DNA from: Bin87 sp965203985
GTDB lineage: Bacteria > Chloroflexota > Dehalococcoidia > Lucifugimonadales > UBA3495
Assembly (NCBI GenBank): GCA_965203985.1
Contig: CBDBDS010000002.1
Location: 496,001-560,000, forward strand
Length of the DNA stretch: 64,000 nt
Direction: 5' to 3'
Positions 1-9,313 of the stretch are shown here, piece by piece. A program made the translations under genes and the position numbers. Position 1 is the stretch's first letter, and the number at the start of each line of letters is the position of its first letter. The notes under the pieces are model-generated. The model saw only the letters and a list, made by a program, of their open reading frames with translations. It had not been told where the DNA came from and did not search any database.

Positions 1-2
1 TC

Positions 3-989
3 CTTCCGTTGCGGGAGTTCCTGGTGGAAAAGCTGGGTGAACATCGCGGCATCAACACCACCGTTGACGACGTGCTGATCACGTCGGGGTCCGGCCAGGG
101 GATAGAGTTGATCAACGAGATCCTGCTGGAAGAGGGCGACACCGCAATCGTCGAGGCGTTCAGTTTCTCGGGCGCCCTGGGCAACCTGAGGCGGCGCAAG
201 GTCAACATCGTCGGCATCGATGTGGACGATGACGGCATGAGCATGGACCACCTGGAGCAGGCGCTGGAAGACCTGCGGAACCGGGGCGTGCGTCCGAAAT
301 ATATCTACACGATCCCGACCCTGCAGAACCCTACCGGCACCGTGTTGACCATGGAACGGCGTTACCGAATGCTGGAGTTGAGCGAGGAATACGGCGTGCC
401 CATCTTCGAGGACGAATGCTACGCCGATCTCATCTTCGAGGGCGAGTACGAGAACGCAATCCGGTCGCTGGACGACACGAACCGGGTGCTGCACATCGGC
501 TCGTTCTCCAAGACGCTGGGGCCGGGCACCCGACTGGGCTACGTCGTCGCATCGTGGGACGTGATGAGCCGGTTGCTGTCCCGCAAGAACGACGCCGGCA
601 CCGGCGTTATGGACCAGATGATCGTGGGCGACTATTTCACCAACCACTACGAGGACCACATCCTGGAGATGCGGTCGGCATTGCAGCGCAAGTGCGACAC
701 GTTGAGCAGCGCCCTGCGGGAGTCCTTCGGTCCCAGCGTCGAGTTCGAAATTCCCCGAGGCGGGATGTACCTGTGGGTCAAACTGCCGGACGGCGTCGAT
801 TCCCGCGCCCTGGAAGGCCCCGCGCTGCGGGAAGGCATCGCGTTCAACCCGGGGCCGGACTGGTCCGCCGACCCGGATGCCGCGGCCCGGTACATCCGGC
901 TGTGTTTCGCCCTGCCCTCCGAGGCGGAGATCTGGGAGGGCGTGGAGAAGTTGGCCGAGGTGTTCCGCCGGGAAGGCGCGATTCCCTGA
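3..989 (+). CDS. PLP-dependent aminotransferase, class I/II (5' end outside window)
   Basis: Fold-type I aminotransferase of the 2-aminoadipate/aromatic (MocR-like, LysN/ARO8) type, transferring amino groups with pyridoxal phosphate. The visible part has the PTLQNPTG segment, the DECYADLIF aspartate region that contacts the cofactor nitrogen, and the Schiff-base lysine in SFSKTLGPGTRLGY. The open frame continues to the left edge and family members are about 390-400 residues, so roughly 60-70 N-terminal residues are missing; the TTG at 9 is not a credible start. It converges with the downstream hydrolase. The substrate cannot be told from sequence. Confidence 0.9.
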   Translation, partial: LPLREFLVEKLGEHRGINTTVDDVLITSGSGQGIELINEILLEEGDTAIVEAFSFSGALGNLRRRKVNIVGIDVDDDGMSMDHLEQALEDLRNRGVRPKYIYTIPTLQNPTGTVLTMERRYRMLELSEEYGVPIFEDECYADLIFEGEYENAIRSLDDTNRVLHIGSFSKTLGPGTRLGYVVASWDVMSRLLSRKNDAGTGVMDQMIVGDYFTNHYEDHILEMRSALQRKCDTLSSALRESFGPSVEFEIPRGGMYLWVKLPDGVDSRALEGPALREGIAFNPGPDWSADPDAAARYIRLCFALPSEAEIWEGVEKLAEVFRREGAIP

Positions 990-1028
990 CGAAAGAGGGG
1001 GCAACCGCCCCGGTGCCACACCTCCAAC

Positions 1029-1841
1029 CTACGCATCGCCCTCGATGCCGCGCACAAACTCGAGCGCCCGGCGGGCCAGCGCGTCGGGTATCTCGACCTT
1101 CATGTTGTGGCCCACGCCGTCGAAGAGTTCGAGCCGTGCGTCGGGCATCTGCTCGACCATCAGGCGCTGGATTTCCACCGGCGTGATGTCGTCGTGGGAC
1201 GCGGCCAGTATCAGCGTCGGGGTTGAGATATCAGGCAGCAACGGCGTGAGATCTGCGGCCAGCAGGCACCCCTGGAGCGCGATTACCTCCGCGGCAGTAG
1301 TCTTGCTGCCTTCGTCCGCGTACCACTGAACCACATCGTCCGGAGTGTCCGGCCCGAATCGCCGGTCGGTGTCCGCCAGCAGCCAGGCCCGTGTGCCCTG
1401 CTGTTCCAGGATGCCGCGCCACGGAGCCGCGTCCATGTTCGCGCCCATCTGGGCCAGCTTTGGCGTGGACGCCACCAGCGTCAGGCTCAACAGGCGGTCG
1501 GGAAAATCGTGGGCGAAGCGGAGGCTCACGATGCCGCCGGCGGAGGCGCCGACCAGGTGGGTCCGGTTGATGTCCAGGGCGTCCAGCACGCGGGCAATAT
1601 CGGCGGCCAGATCCTCCAACTCGAACGGTTCGCCGAGGCTCTTGTGCGTCCCGGCGTGTCCCCTCATGTCGAAGCGAACCACCGCGCGGTCCCGGGCCAG
1701 CGTTGGGACCCACGGTCGCCATCGGTGCAGGTTCCCGCCGGCGGCATGATGGAGCATTACAGGAGCTTCGTGAAGCCAGGGGTCTGAAAAGTCGTCCAGG
1801 TGATAGTGAAACTCATCGCCATTCAAGTCGAGGATCGGCAT
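1029..1841 (-). CDS. Alpha/beta hydrolase
   Basis: 270-residue soluble alpha/beta-hydrolase fold enzyme, similar in layout to 3-oxoadipate enol-lactonase (PcaD) and related esterases. The oxyanion loop segment LHHAAGGN is near residue 30, the nucleophile elbow GASAGG places Ser100, an acidic residue lies in ASHDD near 218, and the catalytic His is in GVGHNM near 246. The length is complete for the family. It is transcribed leftward, convergent with the aminotransferase; the 39-base gap contains a GC hairpin (gggggcaaccgcccc near 997). The hydrolysed substrate is unknown. Confidence 0.88.
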   Translation of the reverse strand: MPILDLNGDEFHYHLDDFSDPWLHEAPVMLHHAAGGNLHRWRPWVPTLARDRAVVRFDMRGHAGTHKSLGEPFELEDLAADIARVLDALDINRTHLVGASAGGIVSLRFAHDFPDRLLSLTLVASTPKLAQMGANMDAAPWRGILEQQGTRAWLLADTDRRFGPDTPDDVVQWYADEGSKTTAAEVIALQGCLLAADLTPLLPDISTPTLILAASHDDITPVEIQRLMVEQMPDARLELFDGVGHNMKVEIPDALARRALEFVRGIEGDA

Positions 1842-2030
1842 TCTTCCTCCGTTCTACGGTGTCTACGGTGAGCCGGTCATTGCGAGAACACCGCCAGGCG
1901 TTCGTAGCGATGGCATTTTTGCACGTCCCTATAATGTCGTCCATGCCGTGGGCAAGAGTGTGTAAAATACGAGCCGGGACACTCCTAATCCGGCCGAAAT
2001 GACGCGAGGTATTCGCGCGGGGAGGCGGTC

Positions 2031-3581
2031 ATGGCGCTATCTCTGATTCGAGGGAAACACGTCGTTTGCAAGGTCACCGGGCGAGAGTCGGCGGATGTCG
2101 TGTCCGACGGGGCGGTGGTGCAGCGGGACGGGGTGATCGAAGCGGTTGGAGACTACCGGGAGCTGAGCGCCCGCTACCCGGATGCCGAGGTGATCGGTTC
2201 CGGCAACCACATCGTGATGCCCGGGCTGGTCAACGACCACTTTCACGTTGGGTTGACGCCCTTTCAGATGGGCGCGCCGGACCTGCCCCTGGAGATGTGG
2301 AGCCTGCACCGCATCGGCGTGAGGGCCATCGACCCGTACCTGGACCAACTCTACGGCGCGGTCCAGATGATCGAAACGGGGACCACTGCGGTGCAGGCCA
2401 TCCACTCAACGCCCAGGGGATCCGGCCCGGTGAGCATAGAGATCGCCGACAAAGTTGTCGGGGCGTACCAGGCCTCCGGGATGCGGGTCTCCTATGCTCC
2501 CTCGGTGGCGGACCAGAATTCAATGGTTGCCGGACCGGGCGGCGGCGAGGCCGACTTTGCCGCCCGGATGCCGGCGGACCTGGCGGAGCGTTACCGCTCC
2601 TTTATGGCGCCCGGTTACCGGCCGGTCGACGAAATCATGCCCGTGCTTGAAGAGATCAGCCAGAAGTACGGTAACAATCGGTACGAACGGGTGCGGGTCA
2701 CCATGGCTCCCAGCAACGTGCACCGCTGTTCCGACGAGTTGCTCACGAGCATCAAGGAACTGGCGGGCCGCCATAGCACCGGCATCCACATCCACCTGCA
2801 GGAAACCGTGTACCAGAAGCTGTACGGCCACACCGCCTACGGCAAGACGCCCCTGCAGCACCTCCACGAGATAGGTTTCCTGGGTCCGGAAGTAGTCTGC
2901 GGCCACAGCGTCTGGGCCACCGAGGAAGACCTCAGCATAATGGCGGCTACCGGCACCAACATCTGCCACAACGCCAGTTCCAACCTGCGGCTGCAGAGCG
3001 GCATCGCTCCCATGGGCCGGATCCTGGAGGCCGGGATCAAGGTGGCCATCGGCAGCGACGAGGCGGGCCTGAACGACGACAAGGACCTGTTCCAGGAAAT
3101 GCGGCTGGTGCTCAAGATCCACCGGGTGCCCGGCATCGACCTGGAACCACCCACGTCCCACCAAGTGCTGGAAATGGCGACGGCCAACGGGGCCTACGCC
3201 AACTGGTTCGGCGACCGGATCGGCACCCTGGAACCGGGCAAGCGGGCGGACATGACGTTGGTGGACATGCGCAACATCGAGGAGCCCTTCCTGGACCCAC
3301 GGGTGTCCGTGGTGGACGCACTGGTACACCGGGCACGGGGGATCGACGTCGACACGGTGCTGGTGGACGGTGAGGTGGTGCTCCGGGACGGTCAACTGAC
3401 CCGAGTGGACAAGGATGAGCTGTTCCGGGAGTTGAAATCGGCCCTGGATCGACCACTGACCGCGCAGGAGGAGGAACGGCGCGAACTGGCGGCGCTGGTG
3501 GAGCCGCACCTGCGACGGTTCTACAGCGGCTCGGTTCCGCAGGACCAGACGCCCTTCACCGCGTACAACGCGCGCTCCTGA
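2031..3581 (+). CDS. Metal-dependent amidohydrolase (cytosine deaminase/TrzN-like)
   Basis: 516-residue amidohydrolase-superfamily enzyme that probably deaminates or hydrolyses an N-containing ring or amide. An N-terminal beta-sandwich piece is followed by PGLVNDHFHVG with metal ligands His70 and His72, then HIHLQET near residue 251, CGHSVWA near 287, and the metal/catalytic Asp in GSDEAGLND near 342. The C-terminal ADMTLVD strand completes the fold. The ATG has a good ribosome site (ggggaggcggtc). It is the first gene of a rightward run that includes the large hydrolase at 3649. The substrate is not identifiable. Confidence 0.88.
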   Translation: MALSLIRGKHVVCKVTGRESADVVSDGAVVQRDGVIEAVGDYRELSARYPDAEVIGSGNHIVMPGLVNDHFHVGLTPFQMGAPDLPLEMWSLHRIGVRAIDPYLDQLYGAVQMIETGTTAVQAIHSTPRGSGPVSIEIADKVVGAYQASGMRVSYAPSVADQNSMVAGPGGGEADFAARMPADLAERYRSFMAPGYRPVDEIMPVLEEISQKYGNNRYERVRVTMAPSNVHRCSDELLTSIKELAGRHSTGIHIHLQETVYQKLYGHTAYGKTPLQHLHEIGFLGPEVVCGHSVWATEEDLSIMAATGTNICHNASSNLRLQSGIAPMGRILEAGIKVAIGSDEAGLNDDKDLFQEMRLVLKIHRVPGIDLEPPTSHQVLEMATANGAYANWFGDRIGTLEPGKRADMTLVDMRNIEEPFLDPRVSVVDALVHRARGIDVDTVLVDGEVVLRDGQLTRVDKDELFRELKSALDRPLTAQEEERRELAALVEPHLRRFYSGSVPQDQTPFTAYNARS

Positions 3582-3601
3582 GCGGGGCCGCACGTAGCGC
3601 C

Positions 3602-3626
3602 CCACGCCGTTGCGTGGTGCTAATAT
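3602..3626 (+). promoter_or_regulatory. Hairpin followed by possible extended -10 promoter
   Basis: A hairpin (ccacgc/gcgtgg, 3602-3617) directly after the amidohydrolase is followed by TGC-TAATAT (3618-3626), an extended -10 element, 22 bases ahead of the next ATG. No clear -35 is seen. It could end one transcript and start the next; prediction by eye only. Confidence 0.3.
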
Positions 3627-3648
3627 CTTGACGACAACCGGCATGTAA

Positions 3649-5685
3649 ATGATCGCATTGCTCAACCACCCTGGCCCGTCGGCCACCGGAGGCATCTTGG
3701 CTATCACAGAACTGGAAATCACCAACCGCACGAGCTTCGCGTCCGGCCAGAGCTTCGGCGACGTGGGCGCGTACGAACTGCTGGAAGGCACCGCCCACTA
3801 CGCGGTGGACCCGTTGCATCCCCGGAATGGAGGGATCACGGACCTGGACCTGGCGCCGCGCAATTCCGCCGGCCTGGTGGAGTTCTCGTCGGATTTCGCC
3901 ATGCTCCGGCCGGTGAACGCCGACAAAGGCAACCGCCGCATCCTGTTCGACGTGGTGAACCGGGGACGGAAAACCGCCCTGAGCCTGAACAGCGTTCCCA
4001 CGGCAAACGACCCCACGTCGCCTCTGGAAGCCGGCAACGGCTACCTGATGCGTCGGGGTTACACGGTGGTCTGGGGCGGCTGGCAGGCCGACGTGCCGCC
4101 CACGCCGGGGCTCATCGGGCTCCACGCGCCGGAGGCCATCGGCCCCCAGGGTCCGCTGACCGGCCGGATCATGTGCCAGTTCCAGTGCAACGAACCCACG
4201 CAGGTGTTCCTGCTGGCGGACCGCCAGCACCTGCCCAATCCCGCCGCCGACCCTGAAGAGGCGGACGCCACGCTGACGGTGCGCGACCTGCCCAACAGCC
4301 CGGCCACGCCCGTTGACCGCGACCAGTGGTCCTTCGTGCGGGTGGAAGACGCCGACCTGGAACCGGAGCACAACCACGTCTACATGCCCTCCGGGTTCGA
4401 GCCGGGAAGGATCTACCAGCTGGTGTACACCACCACCGGAAGCCGCATCGTGGGCCTGGGTTTCGCGGCGATGCGGGACGCGGTCTCCTTCCTGAAACAC
4501 GCTCCGGCATCCGCTGGAAATCCCTGCGCCGGCGCCATCGACTACGCCTACGCCATGGGGCGTTCCCAGAGCGGGCGTTTCCTGCGCCAGTACATCCACG
4601 TGGGCGTCAACGAGGACGAGGAGGACCGGCCGGCGCTGGACGGGATCATCCCCCACGTGGCCGGGGCGATGCGCGGCGAGTTCAACCTGCGCTTCGGGCA
4701 GCCCTCCAAGGACGTGTGCTACATTATCCCGGAGATGTTCCCCTTCACCGACACCACGCAGGTTGACCCGGTGACGGGCGCCCAGGGTTCCCTGCTGGAC
4801 GCCATCGAGCGTCGTGGCACGGTGCCCAAGATCATGTTCACCAATACCTCCGCCGAGTACTGGCGGGGCGACGCCGCCCTGATCCACACCGACCTGGAGA
4901 CGCTGACCGACGCGCCCGAAGCCTCATCGGTTCGCCGCTACCACTTCGCCGGTTGCCAGCACGGCTCGGGTGACTTCCCGCCCATTGAAATCAGGGCCAA
5001 CGACGGCATCAAAGGACAGCTCCCCTTCAACAGCGTCGACTACGCCCCCCTGCTGCGGGCCGCGCTGGACAACCTGGACCGCTGGGTGACCACGGGCGAG
5101 GAACCTCCCGCCAGCCGGCATCCCAGCCTGGACGACGGCACGGCGGTGGAGTCGCACACGCTGCTGGAGCGGTTTACCCAGCTGCCCGGCGTTCAGGTGC
5201 CCACCGAGACCACCCGGGCGATCCGGCTGGACTACGGGCCGGAGTCGCATCTGGGGCGCACCATCAAGCTGCCGGCCGACGAGGGCGAGGAGTTTCCGGC
5301 GCTGGTGGCAGACATCGACGAGTCCTTCAACGAACGGCGGGGCATCTGCCTGCCGGACCTGACCGTCCCGGTGGCAACCTACACCGGCTGGAATCTGCGG
5401 GATGAGAGCATCGGCAACCCCAACCTGTTCATCGGGATCACCGGCGGCCTGGCCGGCTGGACTCTCCCGTTGCCCGCAACACGCGCCGAACGGGAGGCCT
5501 CGGGCGACCCACGAGCATCCATCGAGGAACGCTATGCCGGCCGCGAAGACTACCTCGAAAAAGTGAACCGCGCCGCGATGGAACTGGTGGGTGAAGGTTA
5601 CCTACTGGAGGAAGACATGGACGAGGTGATGGATCTGGCCGGCCGGAAGTACGACTACTGGGCGGGAGATGACAGGCAATGCTGA
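3649..5685 (+). CDS. Large alpha/beta hydrolase domain protein (PF20091-type)
   Basis: 678-residue protein of the 'alpha/beta hydrolase domain-containing' family (Abhydrolase_10). The N-terminal module (EITNRTSFASGQSFG...GAYE) is typical of that family. The nucleophile motif GRSQSGRFLRQ lies near residue 304, followed by the IPHVAGAMRGEFNLRFGQPS stretch, and a histidine in CQHGSGDFP near 435 is a candidate catalytic base. Full length for the family. Biochemical roles are poorly known; an ester or lactone hydrolase is the usual guess. The true start may be slightly downstream of the ATG at 3649. Confidence 0.85.
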   Translation: MIALLNHPGPSATGGILAITELEITNRTSFASGQSFGDVGAYELLEGTAHYAVDPLHPRNGGITDLDLAPRNSAGLVEFSSDFAMLRPVNADKGNRRILFDVVNRGRKTALSLNSVPTANDPTSPLEAGNGYLMRRGYTVVWGGWQADVPPTPGLIGLHAPEAIGPQGPLTGRIMCQFQCNEPTQVFLLADRQHLPNPAADPEEADATLTVRDLPNSPATPVDRDQWSFVRVEDADLEPEHNHVYMPSGFEPGRIYQLVYTTTGSRIVGLGFAAMRDAVSFLKHAPASAGNPCAGAIDYAYAMGRSQSGRFLRQYIHVGVNEDEEDRPALDGIIPHVAGAMRGEFNLRFGQPSKDVCYIIPEMFPFTDTTQVDPVTGAQGSLLDAIERRGTVPKIMFTNTSAEYWRGDAALIHTDLETLTDAPEASSVRRYHFAGCQHGSGDFPPIEIRANDGIKGQLPFNSVDYAPLLRAALDNLDRWVTTGEEPPASRHPSLDDGTAVESHTLLERFTQLPGVQVPTETTRAIRLDYGPESHLGRTIKLPADEGEEFPALVADIDESFNERRGICLPDLTVPVATYTGWNLRDESIGNPNLFIGITGGLAGWTLPLPATRAEREASGDPRASIEERYAGREDYLEKVNRAAMELVGEGYLLEEDMDEVMDLAGRKYDYWAGDDRQC

Positions 5686-5778
5686 TGTGGCCTTGAGTAC
5701 GCCGGCGCTCCCCGGACACAAGCCCGAGCACGTTCGCGCTGACGGTTTTGTTTACGTTTCGCTTGAAGGGGGCAAACC

Positions 5779-6156
5779 ATGCCTTTGCAACTGGATCACA
5801 CAATCGTACCCGCCTACGATAAGGTGAAGTCCGCTGAGTTCATCGCCCGCCTCTTCGGGTTGAAGTACGAGGGGCCGTGGGGGCATTTCGCGCCGGTGAA
5901 GGTCAACGACATCCTGACGCTGGACTTCGACGACTCCGACAACCCGCGCTCCAATCACTACGCCTTCCTGGCATCGGACGACGAGTTCGACTCCATCCTG
6001 CAGCGCATCAAGGACGAGGGCGTCGTCTTCGGCAGCGGGCCGCGCTCGCGCACGGACGGCCAGATCAACCACCTGCACCAGGGGCGCGGGTTCTACTTCG
6101 AATGCGAAAACGGCCACGTCTGGGAGGTAATCACGCACACGTACATCACCGACTGA
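5779..6156 (+). CDS. VOC family (glyoxalase/dioxygenase-fold) protein
   Basis: 125-residue single vicinal-oxygen-chelate domain. It opens with LDHTIVPAYDK, where His is the usual first metal ligand, and ends with GRGFYFECENGHVWEVITH, where the Glu strand supplies the last ligand. The ATG follows a GGGGGC ribosome site. Such small VOC proteins include glyoxalase-I-like isomerases and uncharacterised metal enzymes; the specific reaction is unknown. It lies at the end of the hydrolase run, 93 bases after the large hydrolase. Confidence 0.82.
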   Translation: MPLQLDHTIVPAYDKVKSAEFIARLFGLKYEGPWGHFAPVKVNDILTLDFDDSDNPRSNHYAFLASDDEFDSILQRIKDEGVVFGSGPRSRTDGQINHLHQGRGFYFECENGHVWEVITHTYITD

Positions 6157-6200
6157 CACGCACCGGTAGCTTTCCGTTTTGGATGGTTTGATTGAAAATT

Positions 6201-6298
6201 CGTCACTCCGGCGAAAGCCGGAGTCCACAAAACGCTTGGACTGACGACGTCCCGGTTCGGAAGCGTCGCTGGATTCCGGCTCAAGGCCGGAATGACGG
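6201..6298. repeat. REP-like palindromic repeat unit
   Basis: About 98 bases with two local hairpins (actccggc-gaaa-gccggagt near 6206 and attccggc-tcaag-gccggaat near 6272) whose outer halves are also mutual inverted repeats (cgtcactccgg...ccggaatgacgg). This is typical of extragenic palindromes between genes. The class-III aminotransferase starts 142 bases later. Confidence 0.7.
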
Positions 6299-6440
6299 TA
6301 CAACCTCGGAAACCGCCCCATGAATTCCGAAGGGTTGTCTGCAACGTGGGTGGTTTGTGGCAACCCCTGCCCGATGTTAAACTGATAAGGCGACGGGCAT
6401 CCCCAAATTTTGCGCCTGGAACAGCATCCGGAGGAAAAAC

Positions 6441-7820
6441 ATGGCCACCCACACTGAATCGGCAGTCAACGACCTGCAAAGGACTGCGCTGGAAAACCTC
6501 TGGGTGTACCTGAGGGAACCCAGCGACATGGCCGAGAAGGGTGAGCCCCAGATTTTCGTCGAAGGCAAGGGCTGCCAGGTCACCGACGCCCTGGGCAACA
6601 CCTACATCGACGCCATGTCCGGCCTCTGGCTGAAGAACGTCGGGTACGGCCAGAAGGAGATCGCGGACGCGGCTTACGAGCAGATGCTCAAGATCACCTA
6701 TATGCCCATGGGCACCACCACGGAACCCACGGTCATGCTGTCGGACAAGATCGCGTCCATGATGCCCGGCGACCTCTCCCGCTGCTTCTTCACCAGCGGC
6801 GGCTCCGAGTCGGTGGAAACGGCGCTGAAGCTGTCCCGCGCTTATTTCAAGCGCATGGGCGAACCGCAGCGCACCAAGTTCATCAGCCGCAAGGACTCGT
6901 ACCACGGCGCCACCATGGGCGCGATGGCTCTCGGGGGCAACTATCTCTACCCCAGGGAAGATTATGAGCCGCTGATGCCCAACACGTTCCACGCTCCCCA
7001 GCCCAACTTCTACCGCTGCGAGTTCAACAGCGAAACGCCGGAAGAATGCGGACAACGGTGCGTGGACGCCATCGAGAGCATCATCCAGTTCCAGGGACCG
7101 GAAACCGTCGCGGCGATTATCGCCGAGCCCATTTCCAGCCCCATGGGCGCGGTGGTGCCGCCGGACAACTATTGGCCCCTGCTGCGCGAGGTTTGCGACA
7201 AGTACGGCTGCCTGCTCATCGCCGATGAAGTGATTACCGGCTTTGGCCGCACCGGCAAATGGTTCGGGTGCAACCACTGGGACGTTGTTCCGGACATGAT
7301 GACGGTGGCCAAGGGCATTACCAGCGGGTACATCCCCATGGGTGGGACTATTCTGCGCAAGCCCATCGCCGACGCTTTCGTGGGCAGCCCTCGGGCTGCC
7401 TTCCGGCATGTGATCACCTTCGGCGGTCATCCGGTGGCGGCGGCGGCCTCCCTGAAGAACCTGGAAATCATGGAACGTGAGGGAATGGTGGAGAATTCCG
7501 CCCGGATGGGGAAATATCTGCTGGACGGCCTGGAAGAACTCAAGGCGAAGCACCCCATCATCGGCAACGTGCGCGGCCTCGGTCTTATGTGCGGTATGGA
7601 GTTGGTGAAGGACCGCGAGACCAAGGAACACTTCCCCGCCGACGCCGGCCTGGGTCCCAGGCTGACCCAGGGCTTCGCCGACAATGGGTTGTTCCTGCGC
7701 GGTGGCGACCTCATGAACATCATGCCGCCCCTGTGCGTCACCTCCGGCGAGATCGAACAGATCGTGTCCACCATGGACAGCGTGATCGGGCAGGTGGCGT
7801 CCGACCTGGACGCTGCCTGA
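6441..7820 (+). CDS. Class-III PLP aminotransferase (omega-amino acid type)
   Basis: 459-residue fold-type I, class-III aminotransferase, probably an omega-amino acid or diamine:pyruvate-type enzyme. SGGSESVETALKLSRAYF forms the phosphate-binding region. ADEVITGFGRTGKWFG carries the cofactor Asp, and TVAKGITSGYIPMGG carries the Schiff-base lysine near residue 291. The C-terminus includes GGDLMNIMPPLCVT. The ATG at 6441 has a strong GGAGG site six bases upstream. Complete for the family. It stands alone between repeats, so genomic context does not narrow the substrate. Confidence 0.9.
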   Translation: MATHTESAVNDLQRTALENLWVYLREPSDMAEKGEPQIFVEGKGCQVTDALGNTYIDAMSGLWLKNVGYGQKEIADAAYEQMLKITYMPMGTTTEPTVMLSDKIASMMPGDLSRCFFTSGGSESVETALKLSRAYFKRMGEPQRTKFISRKDSYHGATMGAMALGGNYLYPREDYEPLMPNTFHAPQPNFYRCEFNSETPEECGQRCVDAIESIIQFQGPETVAAIIAEPISSPMGAVVPPDNYWPLLREVCDKYGCLLIADEVITGFGRTGKWFGCNHWDVVPDMMTVAKGITSGYIPMGGTILRKPIADAFVGSPRAAFRHVITFGGHPVAAAASLKNLEIMEREGMVENSARMGKYLLDGLEELKAKHPIIGNVRGLGLMCGMELVKDRETKEHFPADAGLGPRLTQGFADNGLFLRGGDLMNIMPPLCVTSGEIEQIVSTMDSVIGQVASDLDAA

Positions 7821-7910
7821 CGGCTGGGAGACACAACCGTGGCCCGGTGTTCACGGCCGCATCCACCTGGCGGCGCGACGACGGCTGACCGCGTCGCGCT
7901 TACCCTGTTT

Positions 7911-8002
7911 GTCATCGCGAGAAGCGCAGCGACGTGGCGATCTAGTTGCTGGATGATGCCCGCTCGTCATCACCAGATTGCCGCGCTTCGCTCGCAATGA
8001 CA
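7911..8002. repeat. Palindromic intergenic repeat, copy 1
   Basis: Imperfect inverted repeat whose outer arms read gtcatcgcgagaagcgcagcg and, inverted, gtcattgcgagcgaagcgcgg. The same element recurs at 15628-15718, and a half-site (gtcattgcgagaac) occurs near 1875. It lies between convergent genes and has the appearance of a REP/MITE-type repeat. Confidence 0.65.
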
Positions 8003-8066
8003 GTCCGAGTCAAACCGGGCATGCGTGACGGTTCGCTGCGGCTGGCAACTGCGTTCTAGCTGATGT

Positions 8067-8933
8067 TCAGGAGACCAATTGCCAGTAGCGGCGACCCTCG
8101 GCGCGAACCACGCGTCCGAATCCGCCGTGGTGGCAGATGGCCATGATGGCGTCCTCGGACTCCGCCCGCTCGACCATGGCGGTGCGGGTGGCAACGCCCT
8201 GCTCTCCGTCCATGTCGAAGCTGAACTTCCAGCCGGTTTCGGTGACTTGCGCCGGGCCGTGAAACACGTCTCCCAGAATATAGGCCCGCTGTCCTCCGGA
8301 CACGATGGCGAGGCTCATGGAACCCGGAGTATGGCCCGGCGTTGGGATAGCGGTGATTTCGTCAGTCAGCGCGCGCTCGCCGTCCAGCAGGTCCAGCACG
8401 CCGAGGTCTTGCAGAGGGCCGAGGGTCTGGTCCCAGTGGGGAGGGAACAGTTCCATCACATCGGGACGTTGGAAGATCTCCCAGTCGGCGCGGTGTGCCA
8501 CATAACGCGCGTTGGGGAAGGTGGCTCGGGTCGGCGTTCCCGACTCGTGGGTCAGGTTCCAGCCGACGTGGTCAAAGTGAAGGTGGCTGAAGAAAACGGT
8601 GTTGATGTCTCCGGGGCTCACGCCGGCCGCTTCCAGTTCCGCGAGCAGGCGTCCCTCGGCGCCGCTGACCATGGCCTCGATTGAGTGGGGGTTGGTCGCG
8701 GCCCCGCCGAGGCCCGTGTCCACGAGGATGGTTTGTCCTTCGGAGCGGATGAGGTAGCATTCGAAGTGGGCCAGCAGGTGGTCGCCGCGGAAGCCACTGG
8801 GGTAGCGCTCCTGGTAGGGAGCCCAGGACTCGGCGGGAACCTCGGGAAAGACATCGCTCAGTGGCAGAGTGGCCTCCTGGTCGTTCAGGGACAGAATTTC
8901 GACATCGCCAACGGTCAACCTGGCTTCCGGCAT
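8067..8933 (-). CDS. MBL-fold metallo-hydrolase
   Basis: 288-residue metallo-beta-lactamase-fold hydrolase. The zinc motif HLHFDH uses His117, His119, Asp121 and His122; VDTGLGG near 71 is the preceding strand and PTPGHTPGS near 210 supplies the next His. The layout matches quorum-quenching lactonase and related MBL hydrolases, though the substrate is unknown. The ATG at 8933 has GGAGGG upstream. It is leftward, with its upstream side facing the IS110 element; the roughly 380-base gap holds the element's structured leader. Confidence 0.87.
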   Translation of the reverse strand: MPEARLTVGDVEILSLNDQEATLPLSDVFPEVPAESWAPYQERYPSGFRGDHLLAHFECYLIRSEGQTILVDTGLGGAATNPHSIEAMVSGAEGRLLAELEAAGVSPGDINTVFFSHLHFDHVGWNLTHESGTPTRATFPNARYVAHRADWEIFQRPDVMELFPPHWDQTLGPLQDLGVLDLLDGERALTDEITAIPTPGHTPGSMSLAIVSGGQRAYILGDVFHGPAQVTETGWKFSFDMDGEQGVATRTAMVERAESEDAIMAICHHGGFGRVVRAEGRRYWQLVS

Positions 8934-9140
8934 GTTGTTCCCTCCTCGGCAGAATAGCGGTGCGGCTCAACGCGATCTGCGGCATCGACGCAGTCCGACC
9001 CGTCCTACCACAATCTCCGGACTGATCATGTACGCATCTGCCTGACTCTACCACCGTCCTCGTTTGCTGCGGAGCGCTCGGCTCACCCGTACCCATTTGT
9101 ATGTTGCAGTGGCCCTGCAGATGGGCCAATTTGTAGGGCA

Positions 9141-9266
9141 GGCGGGAGGGGAGCGTCGGGTACCCATTGGGTGAGCCGGACCATTACTCCAGGCTGCACC
9201 GGGCTAAAGTTGGACGCCCCTCCCGCCCTGGTGTCGCTCCGAACGGATACCCGGGCCTCAGGCCCG
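9141..9266 (+). ncRNA. Candidate IS110 bridge-RNA region (structured leader)
   Basis: Upstream of the IS110 recombinase is a long-range stem: ggcgggagggg (9141-9151) plus cgtc pairs with gacg plus cccctcccgcc (9213-9227), 15 pairs with a 2-base bulge and a 55-base internal region. A second perfect hairpin, cgggcc-tca-ggcccg, is at 9252-9266. A further inverted pair (ggctcaccc at 9080, gggtgagcc at 9169) surrounds it. IS110 elements are known to express a bridge RNA with target- and donor-binding loops from the non-coding end ahead of the gene. Which loops bind target and donor cannot be decided without the empty site. Confidence 0.5.
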
Positions 9267-9313
9267 CATCGGCAAGTGTGGAGGACGCCGCCATTATTAC
9301 ACTGGGAGGCTCG

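Noticed and set aside
1871..1934. TATAAT at 1930 as promoter of the amidohydrolase
   Set aside because: The hexamer is good but no -35 or extended -10 is present at a sensible distance, and it lies about 100 bases from the start; not strong enough to list.
2520..3791. Long leftward open frame (423 codons) opposite the amidohydrolase
   Set aside because: It mirrors the amidohydrolase codons in a GC-rich gene, has no domain pattern and a His/Val/Gln-rich composition typical of antisense shadows.
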